The notes under the pieces were generated by a model. That model saw nothing but the letters and a program-made list of their open reading frames with translations. It had not been told where the DNA came from and ran no database searches. DNA of 9,295 nucleotides, from positions 1-9,295 of the forward strand of contig SCSL01000087.1 in NCBI GenBank assembly GCA_004298405.1, read 5' to 3'. The position numbers and the translations under genes are program-made. Below, piece by piece: positions 1 to 5,283 of the stretch (positions are counted from its first letter, which is position 1; every line of letters begins with the position of its first letter). The DNA is from Patescibacteria group bacterium (GTDB lineage Bacteria; Patescibacteriota; Patescibacteriia; UBA9934; GWF2-40-263).

Positions 1-123
1 GACGAAATGATAGAGGAGAACGGAGACGTTGTGACTTTTGTGGATGTATCTGCCCATGTACGGTTATTGTACGCGAGGCAAGCATCGCGGCAAGCCGCGA
101 GGAATATGACCCAAGGGATTTAA
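1..123 (+). CDS. C-terminal end of an unidentified protein (cut by window edge)
   Basis: The first frame is open from base 1 to a TAA at 121-123 and gives 40 residues ending in QAARNMTQGI. The 5' part lies outside the window. Its stop codon overlaps by 4 bases the stop of the convergent VKOR gene, a tight tail-to-tail packing that matches the rest of the window and is the main reason to believe the frame. I do not recognise the family, and 40 residues are too few for a domain call. The tail is rich in Arg and Ala, partly because a GC-rich inverted repeat at 85-100 lies inside it. It could also be a chance open frame. Confidence 0.45.
   Translation, partial: DEMIEENGDVVTFVDVSAHVRLLYARQASRQAARNMTQGI
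85..100. repeat. GC-rich inverted repeat at a convergent gene junction
   Basis: TCGCGGC at 85-91 and GCCGCGA at 94-100 are perfect reverse complements separated by AA. A second possible stem pairs CGCGA at 72-76 with TCGCG at 85-89, so the two structures exclude each other. The element lies just past the 3' end of the minus-strand VKOR gene and inside the end of the plus-strand partial gene. There is no T-run on either side, so a classic intrinsic terminator is not supported. It may simply slow polymerase at the junction. Confidence 0.4.
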
Positions 124-530
124 CTCGTTCCTCTCAACGCAAAGATCGCGATGAGCATGATGAGAAAATTAATCGCCGAAAGGACGCACCAGGTACAAAA
201 CGCCCGCAAGACAAACGCCTGCACGTACGTAAAGTAAAAAGAAAAGAGTGAGCCCAATAGCACAACCACCGTGGTGGGCCAAAACGGAATCACTCCCTGG
301 ATAAACAAAAACAGACTCACGGTGATGAGGACGTACATTGCTAATCCCGCGTAAGCATTTGGGAAACCAAACAGGCGGCTCTGCGGACTCTGTTGCACCT
401 TCATGCACCACTCCGGCGGAAAGAACAAACAGTTCACCGGTGTTTTTGTGATGGCGTGATAGGAAAGGTAGATGGTGTCGATGAGTCCAATCCCCGCAAC
501 GACAAAGATGAGTGTTTGATACAGAGGCAT
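120..530 (-). CDS. VKOR-family membrane thiol oxidoreductase
   Basis: The protein has 136 residues and belongs to the vitamin K epoxide reductase family. In bacteria these membrane enzymes reoxidise a DsbA-like partner and pass electrons to quinone, allowing disulfide formation outside the cytoplasm. Visible hallmarks are the quinone-side CxxC (CTWC, residues 112-115), the loop cysteines C34 and C42, the conserved loop serine S48, and the motif FGFPNAYAG at 54-62. Four hydrophobic segments lie near 5-22, 60-80, 85-103 and 112-132. It is a single-domain form with no fused thioredoxin, so a separate partner is expected; none is in the window. It starts 3 bases after the stop of the upstream hydrolase, with no clear Shine-Dalgarno sequence, so translational coupling is likely. 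The family call is firm; substrate and partner are inference. Confidence 0.92.
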   Translation of the reverse strand: MPLYQTLIFVVAGIGLIDTIYLSYHAITKTPVNCLFFPPEWCMKVQQSPQSRLFGFPNAYAGLAMYVLITVSLFLFIQGVIPFWPTTVVVLLGSLFSFYFTYVQAFVLRAFCTWCVLSAINFLIMLIAIFALRGTS

Positions 531-533
531 AGG

Positions 534-1178
534 CTATGTGGGTAAGTAAGTAAAAATCTCATCGATGAGTGAGGGATCCTTGTCCGTCATATTTGTCCCG
601 TGACCTAGGCCATGACGTTCAATGAGGACCGTCGATGGATTGAGACGATGGAGTTCGTGCACGCTGTCCCAAGATGGACGGTCATCATCATCACTGGCGA
701 CAAGCACAACTTTTTGGTTAGGTGCGAGTGACTGGATCGCATCGTCGGTTTTTACTCCTCGATAGTCCAGGCCTGGTGAGAGGGCGATCGCGAGCGGAAG
801 GTCGTGATGCTCCGCGAGCGCTCGGATCGCCAAATTCGCACCGATGGAGGCACCGATAAGAATGATGCACGCGTCGTCGAATCCTTGCTCATGTGCCCAC
901 GTAAGTACGGCCTCCAAGTCAAGACGTTTTTGTTGTTGCTGCTCAGGTGTGAATGTTTTGTAGTCGAGCGTGCCGTCCATAGTGCTTTCCCCATGACCGC
1001 GCTGGTCAAAGGCAAGTGACGCATATCCATGCTCCAGAAGTTTTTCTGCAATCGCATCCCAACTCTCCTTTGTCGCCGGCATCATATGCAACAAAATAGC
1101 TAGTCTGTCCTGATTCGTATGTCGGTACGTACCAACAAGTTTCATCCCATCGGAACTGATCAGAGTGATTCTATGCAT
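534..1178 (-). CDS. alpha/beta hydrolase, serine esterase/lipase-like
   Basis: The protein has 214 residues from the ATG chosen here and shows the alpha/beta hydrolase fold in order: an early strand with the oxyanion region (LAILLHMMPA, 26-35), the strand and turn FDQRGHGES (57-65), the nucleophile elbow GASIG with Ser111, an acidic turn SDDDD (162-166) supplying the catalytic Asp, and the histidine in GLGHG (His193). Substrate cannot be read from sequence. Start is uncertain: GAGG lies only 3 bases before the ATG at 1178, while in-frame ATGs at 1187 and 1196 would add 3 or 6 residues. The open frame continues to 1319, but that would overlap the divergent cfa gene and adds a stretch unlike the family. 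It is the first gene of a two-gene unit with VKOR, 3 bases apart; a functional link is not evident. Confidence 0.88.
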   Translation of the reverse strand: MHRITLISSDGMKLVGTYRHTNQDRLAILLHMMPATKESWDAIAEKLLEHGYASLAFDQRGHGESTMDGTLDYKTFTPEQQQQKRLDLEAVLTWAHEQGFDDACIILIGASIGANLAIRALAEHHDLPLAIALSPGLDYRGVKTDDAIQSLAPNQKVVLVASDDDDRPSWDSVHELHRLNPSTVLIERHGLGHGTNMTDKDPSLIDEIFTYLPT

Positions 1179-1263
1179 AGTCCTCATTTTTTTCATTCTA
1201 TCAAAAATTTCCAAAACTTTCTTTCTTCCACTTATTCCGGCATAGTACAGAAAAGGAACCAAT

Positions 1264-2388
1264 ATGAGCCGTTCAAAACCCTTTATCATCAATCTCCTCC
1301 AAGACGCCGACATCCGCATAAACGGCTCGCGGGCTTGGGATCTGCAGGTTCACGATGAACGTGTGTTTGATCGAACGCTCGCCTATGGTTCGCTGGGATT
1401 TGGTGAGTCCTACATGGATGGTTGGTGGGATTGCGAGGCACTCGATCAACTGCTCACACGCGTCTTTCTGTCCGACATCGACAAAAAAGTTCGCAACTGG
1501 CGGACGCTCGCGTATGCCCTGACCGCTCGTGTGAGAAACGCCCAGCGCAAATCAAAGGCGTTTGAGATTGGTGAGCGACATTACGATGTCGGGAATGATC
1601 TCTACAAACACATGCTGGATCCTCGAATGGTGTACACGTGCGGATACTGGAAGGACGCGACGGATCTTGCGAGTGCACAGGAAGCAAAACTGGATCTTGT
1701 CTGTCGCAAGATTGGTCTGACATCTGGCATGCGCGTCTTGGATATCGGTTGTGGCTGGGGATCCTTTGTGATCTACGCGGCACAGAAGTATGGCGCCGAG
1801 ATTGTTGGCATCACGGTCTCGAAGGAACAGCTCGCGCTGGCAACACAGCGTGCAGAAGGGTTGCCCGTTGAGTTGCGCCTCCAAGATTATCGCGACGTAA
1901 CTGGCACGTTTGATCGGATCGTCTCCTTGGGCATGTTCGAACATATCGGTTATAAAAATTATCGAACGTACATGCAAGTAGCTCATCGGCTTCTTCCCGA
2001 GGAAGGTCTTTTCTTGCTTCACACCATCGGCGGAAACAAGTCTGTTCACGCGACCGATCCGTGGATTGAAAAATATATCTTTCCAAATTCGATGTTGCCG
2101 TCGATCGCTCAAATCGGCGCTTCAATCGAAGGGTTGTTCGTGATGGAGGACTGGCATAACTTCGGAACCGACTACGACAAGACCCTTCAACAATGGTACG
2201 CCAACGTTGAACGTGCGTGGCCAGAACTCGCCGATCATTACGGCGAACGCTTCCACCGCATGTGGTGCTTCTATCTGCTTTCTAGCGCTGCGACATTTCG
2301 TACAAGAAAGAACCAACTCTGGCAAATTGTGCTCAGCAAGGGAGGCTTAAAATTTGACACACCTCTTCCTCGTGTTCTATTGTCTTAA
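1264..2388 (+). CDS. cfa: cyclopropane-fatty-acyl-phospholipid synthase
   Basis: The protein has 374 residues, close to E. coli Cfa (382), and resembles it along its whole length. The enzyme uses S-adenosylmethionine to add a methylene bridge to cis double bonds of membrane phospholipid acyl chains, usually in response to acid, stationary phase or other stress. The N-terminal lipid-binding part contains GSLGFGESYMDGWW (42-55). The SAM-binding motif is VLDIGCGWG (158-166). The bicarbonate-binding residues known from E. coli are present at a constant offset of 13: C126 (in YTCGYW), E226 (in MFEHIG), H253 and I255 (in LLHTIG), and Y304. The ATG follows AAGGA at 1253-1257 with a 6-base spacer. 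It is transcribed divergently from the hydrolase across a short gap of under 100 bases, where I see no convincing promoter hexamers. All key residues are intact, so an active enzyme is expected. Confidence 0.97.
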   Translation: MSRSKPFIINLLQDADIRINGSRAWDLQVHDERVFDRTLAYGSLGFGESYMDGWWDCEALDQLLTRVFLSDIDKKVRNWRTLAYALTARVRNAQRKSKAFEIGERHYDVGNDLYKHMLDPRMVYTCGYWKDATDLASAQEAKLDLVCRKIGLTSGMRVLDIGCGWGSFVIYAAQKYGAEIVGITVSKEQLALATQRAEGLPVELRLQDYRDVTGTFDRIVSLGMFEHIGYKNYRTYMQVAHRLLPEEGLFLLHTIGGNKSVHATDPWIEKYIFPNSMLPSIAQIGASIEGLFVMEDWHNFGTDYDKTLQQWYANVERAWPELADHYGERFHRMWCFYLLSSAATFRTRKNQLWQIVLSKGGLKFDTPLPRVLLS

Positions 2389-2442
2389 TATATCGCGGCT
2401 TTGCCCGCATCATCCGTATGATCCTCACCACTAAACATTCAA

Positions 2443-2461
2443 CAGGTCTCGCAAAGACCTG
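2443..2461 (+). other. hairpin after cfa (possible weak terminator)
   Basis: A 7-bp perfect stem (CAGGTCT with AGACCTG) encloses the loop CGCAA, 54 bases after the cfa stop. No T-run follows, so it is not a standard intrinsic terminator. It could stabilise the cfa mRNA 3' end, or have no role. The stronger hairpin lies further on at 2511-2537. Confidence 0.4.
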
Positions 2462-2510
2462 GCGCAACCAACTCATGGAATGATCCCTGAGCCTGATTGT
2501 GTTCACATAA

Positions 2511-2545
2511 GCAATCTTTCCGCTCAGGAGAGATTGTTTTCTTTC
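2511..2545 (+). terminator. terminator-like hairpin inside the leader of the next gene
   Basis: An 11-bp stem pairs 2511-2521 with 2527-2537 (two G-T pairs, no mismatch) around the loop GCTCA and is followed by TTTCTTTC. This fits an intrinsic terminator for cfa. The ribosome site of the next gene starts two bases after the T-rich tract, at 2547, leaving no space for a promoter between them. Any transcript that reaches the next gene from further upstream must therefore contain this hairpin, so it may act as an attenuator or a leader structure. Confidence 0.7.
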
Positions 2546-2546
2546 T

Positions 2547-2551
2547 GGAGG
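2547..2551 (+). promoter_or_regulatory. strong Shine-Dalgarno site fixing the start at 2557
   Basis: GGAGG lies 5 bases before the ATG at 2557. The reading frame is open from an earlier ATG at 2497, but that extension of 20 residues would run through the hairpin at 2511-2537 and has no ribosome site. The GGAGG decides for the ATG at 2557. Confidence 0.85.
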
Positions 2552-2556
2552 ACGTC

Positions 2557-3990
2557 ATGGAAACCCTTCGTGTGGTAGAGATCGGTGGACGCATCAAGGT
2601 CGCCGGCATGGGAATGGACCACCTGTTCGTCCATTCCGATCCGGTAGCACTGGAAGCCCATCTCAAGCATCTGCGGGATCGCCCGCCGATCGAGCTTCTG
2701 CAGGCCTTCTTCCCCAGCGACCACGACCGACTGCGTCAACTTATGCGCGGCGTCGGCTTCTACCGACCGGTCCTCAAAACGGACCAGGGAATGGCTGGCA
2801 ACTTCCTGCCCTTCCTCATCGATCCCTATCGGGCGTCATCTGATCTCGTGCGTCGCCGGATCGAGACGGAGGAATTCGTCGCCATCCCCGAACCCCATGC
2901 CGATCTCTCACCGGAGACGGTTCGTGAAGTGCAGACCCAGTTCATTGCGGGACACCTGCGGGAAACGGCAGAGCAACTCGCCTCCATGGAACGCCGTCAG
3001 GCGAACAAGGGACGTCTTCCGTTCTTTCTGATCCGGCCCGCGCAGACCGATGAACCCATCGTGTTCGGACGCGACATCGTCGAACGAGTCGAGCAACTCG
3101 TTCAAGCGCTGGTCGCAAACATCGCCCAACGTGCGGGCGTGACGGACTCGGGTCTCATCTGGGCACAGCCGGACGTCTTCATCCTGGAAGACGGGACCGT
3201 CGAGATCGAGCGCCTGAACTGTCCGGACGTCGGCCTGTTTCTGCGCGGCTTCACCCATCCCTTCTCCCGGCTGTTGCCGATCGTTCAAGAAATCGTGGAA
3301 GGACTCGGCCACCATGTGCGTGACGCCATTCATCGAACCATTCCCGAGTCGATGATCACGGTTCTCACCCGCGACGAGGTGCTCGACAACGAAGAGGACC
3401 TCCTGGAGATCGGCGAGATCGAGGAACTGCGCCGTTTGTGCGCATCCCTGGGAAAAACCCTCCGCGTTCGACGCGTGAGCGACGTCGACGACATCCCGCA
3501 GGACGAACATGTCCTGCTCCTCAACCTGGACTATTCCTCCCCAGCCACGTGTCGACTCCTCGCACGTGCACAGGAGGGATCCCTGCGCTACTTCCCGGAC
3601 CCTCGTTTCCAGCGGCTGTGTCAGATGACGACCGGGCTGTATGAGACGAGTCTCCCAGAGGCCTATCGCCGCTCGTTCCTCGAGCTTGCGGGCGCCAATC
3701 CAAAGAACGACTCAGCCCACCGCGAGGTTCTGGTCAGACTCAATGAACACCTCGAAGCGGCCGGACACACGACGCCCATCCTCTACGTTCAGGCCGGGAG
3801 CGAACTGATCCCCGTCCTGCGGAAAAGCCTCCACTCGTGGCGTCAGATGAAGAACCGCATCGAGCGTCATGATGGCCCCGTCCCCATCCGCTTCCGTCGC
3901 GTTCCTGCAACGCCGGAATCGCTCTTACTCACGAGCTCAACAGGCCCTCGCCTGCACGTGTACCGCTTTCTGTGCGTGCGCGGATCCTAA
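2557..3990 (+). CDS. uncharacterised 477-residue protein, weakly ATP-grasp-like
   Basis: I do not recognise this protein with confidence. It is soluble, acidic and Arg-rich, with no signal peptide or membrane segment. Landmarks are an N-terminal region with RPVLKTDQGMAGNFLPFLID (70-89); a strand-like segment PDVFILEDGTVEIERLNCPD (205-224), whose 'D-x-x-x-x-E-D-G ... E-x-E-x-x-N-x-P' pattern recalls the metal-binding end of ATP-grasp enzymes; and a segment ITVLTRDEV (267-275), then NEEDLLEIGEIEELRRL (278-294), with the strand HVLLLNLDYSS (318-328). The ATP-grasp idea is weak inference. The gene is GC-richer than its neighbours: two 60-base samples I counted (3061-3120 and 3541-3600) have 35 and 40 G or C, against 25 in 4201-4260 of the following gene and 32 in 1861-1920 of cfa. 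It has a very strong ribosome site and is followed after 10 bases by the 152-residue gene, with which it probably forms an operon. Confidence 0.85.
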   Translation: METLRVVEIGGRIKVAGMGMDHLFVHSDPVALEAHLKHLRDRPPIELLQAFFPSDHDRLRQLMRGVGFYRPVLKTDQGMAGNFLPFLIDPYRASSDLVRRRIETEEFVAIPEPHADLSPETVREVQTQFIAGHLRETAEQLASMERRQANKGRLPFFLIRPAQTDEPIVFGRDIVERVEQLVQALVANIAQRAGVTDSGLIWAQPDVFILEDGTVEIERLNCPDVGLFLRGFTHPFSRLLPIVQEIVEGLGHHVRDAIHRTIPESMITVLTRDEVLDNEEDLLEIGEIEELRRLCASLGKTLRVRRVSDVDDIPQDEHVLLLNLDYSSPATCRLLARAQEGSLRYFPDPRFQRLCQMTTGLYETSLPEAYRRSFLELAGANPKNDSAHREVLVRLNEHLEAAGHTTPILYVQAGSELIPVLRKSLHSWRQMKNRIERHDGPVPIRFRRVPATPESLLLTSSTGPRLHVYRFLCVRGS

Positions 3991-4000
3991 CGGATAACGT

Positions 4001-4459
4001 ATGCCAACTCTTCAGGAAGTTTCTTCCGATCATATCCTCGAAAAGGTCATGGCGGTAGTGCGATCAGCCCGCCGGTTGATTCGCGCCACCATGGACCTTG
4101 ACGAGGAAGTTCGAAAGCCGCTTCCTGAAGAGTACTTTTTATTACTGCAGCAAAAACTTGCACAAGGCGTACACCTCTATCGTGTCGGATTCGGATCAGA
4201 CGAGGCGATTTCCCTCTTTCTCCAACAACAACCTTTTTCTCATCCTGAATATCACTTTTCGATAAACAAAAAAGACCCCTATCGACGGATAATTCTGATC
4301 GACGACAGGATCCTGTTCTTCGCAAGACAAAAACAAAACAGCCGCCGGTTTTTTACCACCGACGACCCTCAATCTATTGCTGACGCTCTTTTCTATTTTA
4401 TCCACGTCTCGAATTCGAGCGATGTGCAATCCATCTCGCCTTCAACCACGGCATCGTGA
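4001..4459 (+). CDS. uncharacterised 152-residue protein, partner of the 477-residue gene
   Basis: The start is 10 bases after the stop of the upstream gene, on the same strand, with only a weak GGAT ribosome site, which suggests coupling. The sequence has an N-terminal helix region SARRLIRATMDLDEEV (22-37), a helix EEYFLLLQQKLAQGVHLYRVGF (43-64), and a strand plus acidic turn YRRIILIDDRILFFA (94-108). This order (helix, 'rGv.vyri' strand, then '.y.r.iliDd') loosely recalls PLD-like sensor domains seen in TrmB-type regulators, but no catalytic HKD motif is present, so that is only a guess. Base composition drops clearly compared with the gene before it. The last 20 codons (133-152) are Ser/Thr-rich and overlap the 3' end of the opposite-strand gene at 4398; this tail looks unconserved. 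Confidence 0.75.
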   Translation: MPTLQEVSSDHILEKVMAVVRSARRLIRATMDLDEEVRKPLPEEYFLLLQQKLAQGVHLYRVGFGSDEAISLFLQQQPFSHPEYHFSINKKDPYRRIILIDDRILFFARQKQNSRRFFTTDDPQSIADALFYFIHVSNSSDVQSISPSTTAS

Positions 4460-4673
4460 ACGTCGAGATCATGAACCCAACTGCCGGAACGATGGAATTG
4501 AGAAATGGTCGAGAGATATCAATCGCCCACATGTAGAGTCCAAGTGCCAAGTACGTGAACAATGTGAGGAGAATACGTCGCGTAAGACTTGTCTCCCAAG
4601 CCTTATCGAGTTCGACATTTTGATTGCGCGCCTCAATGCGTGCGAGACGTTCGATGATTTGTTGTTCATTCAT
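4398..4673 (-). CDS. small two-helix membrane protein with N-terminal coiled coil
   Basis: The protein has 91 residues. A charged N-terminal helix (IIERLARIEARNQ, 6-18) could form a coiled coil. It is followed by KAWETSLTRRILL (24-36), a first membrane helix at about 33-51, a short turn IDISRPFLNS, a second helix at about 57-76 containing VPAVGFMIS, and a basic end. The pattern 'KAWETS..RR....TY', 'VP..GF..ST.T.P..K..W' is one I associate with small conserved membrane proteins of Patescibacteria, of unknown function. The ATG at 4673 overlaps the stop of the upstream C39-like peptidase gene as ATGA, so the two are translationally coupled. A longer frame from 4751 would lie inside the peptidase gene and is rejected. 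The last 20 codons overlap the convergent gene ending at 4459. Confidence 0.82.
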   Translation of the reverse strand: MNEQQIIERLARIEARNQNVELDKAWETSLTRRILLTLFTYLALGLYMWAIDISRPFLNSIVPAVGFMISTFTMPWLKARWIAHRSNSRRG

Positions 4674-5254
4674 AGAGAATTTTTTACGAGAATGCCACGA
4701 CCTGTGTATCCTTTGAGAAATTTTTTTATTGGCACGAAGCGCGCTTCCCAATTTTGTTCAAGAATCTTAGATGTGTGGTGAACGTAAAATCCTGTTACGT
4801 GACTATCCTCCTCTTCGTATCCAACTAAAACGGCTAAGTGTCCACCATACTTTTTCCAAAAGAGGATCCGCTCTTTGAGCGTCTTTGCATTTTTGAAAGC
4901 CCATTTGATCGAGACGATCGGGAGAGCGCCAGACGCTAATCCATCTCGCAATGCGTCCACGGAATAACGTCCTCGTCGAGCCACAAAAGAAAAAGATTCA
5001 ATGAGATCCACAAGTCCGTCATGACTCCATCCTATGGCATCCGCATACATTCCCTTCGCGACCCCAATATCGATAAGCTCCTTCACTGAGTGTTGAACCG
5101 CCCCCTCGCGCAATCCATTCATCACCATCTTCGCGCACAACATTCCACACGAAGATCTCTGCCAGTATTCTGCCTCCTCATAACTGCGATATCCAAGATC
5201 CCGCCACGCATCTAAATCCCAACATTGAGTATAAAACGGCACATTCATTTTCAT
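4670..5254 (-). CDS. C39-like cysteine peptidase family protein
   Basis: The protein has 194 residues and resembles the papain-like C39-like peptidase family (Peptidase_C39_2). It begins with the typical strand VPFYTQCW (5-12). The probable nucleophile is Cys36 in WQRSSCGMLC (31-40), and the catalytic His is His139 in GGHLAVLVGYEE (137-148). The third residue, normally Asp or Asn in a 'GF.V.DP' segment, appears to be replaced: here the segment reads GFYVHHTS (155-162). The enzyme may use another residue or have become a non-proteolytic relative. There is no signal peptide, so action inside the cell is likely unless exported otherwise. The ATG follows a TAGGAT site 10 bases upstream and lies 29 bases after the recQ stop. 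It is coupled to the two-helix membrane protein by an ATGA overlap, which suggests the pair acts at the membrane. Confidence 0.85.
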   Translation of the reverse strand: MKMNVPFYTQCWDLDAWRDLGYRSYEEAEYWQRSSCGMLCAKMVMNGLREGAVQHSVKELIDIGVAKGMYADAIGWSHDGLVDLIESFSFVARRGRYSVDALRDGLASGALPIVSIKWAFKNAKTLKERILFWKKYGGHLAVLVGYEEEDSHVTGFYVHHTSKILEQNWEARFVPIKKFLKGYTGRGILVKNSL

Positions 5255-5283
5255 ACGGTTTCTATCCTACCAAAAAGCCTCAA
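5255..5283 (-). promoter_or_regulatory. leader between recQ and the peptidase gene, with the CTTTTTGGTAGGAT motif
   Basis: The 29 bases between the recQ stop and the next ATG read on the minus strand TTGAGGCTTTTTGGTAGGAT, then AGAAACCGT. AGGA lies 10 bases before the ATG and is the likely ribosome site. The same string with its T-run recurs before msrB and before the pseudogene, here without an obvious hairpin. Confidence 0.5.

Noticed and set aside
1179..1319. Longer start of the alpha/beta hydrolase (261 residues)
   Set aside because: It would overlap the divergent cfa gene and its ribosome site; the fold begins at about the ATG at 1178. The hydrophobic stretch in it is noted but not trusted.
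1552..2112. 186-residue antisense frame inside cfa
   Set aside because: cfa is conserved along its full length with all active residues; the antisense frame shows no family features.
2497..2556. Upstream in-frame ATG giving a 497-residue version of the unknown protein
   Set aside because: The extension runs through an 11-bp hairpin and has no ribosome site, while GGAGG fits the ATG at 2557.
2908..3510. 200-residue antisense frame inside the 477-residue gene
   Set aside because: Long antisense frames are expected in GC-rich coding DNA; the sense frame has a strong ribosome site and the antisense one has none that I can see.
4377..4781. 134-residue plus-strand frame across the two-helix protein and the peptidase end
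   Set aside because: It is antisense to two coupled genes with recognisable features and has a low-complexity, Arg-rich translation.
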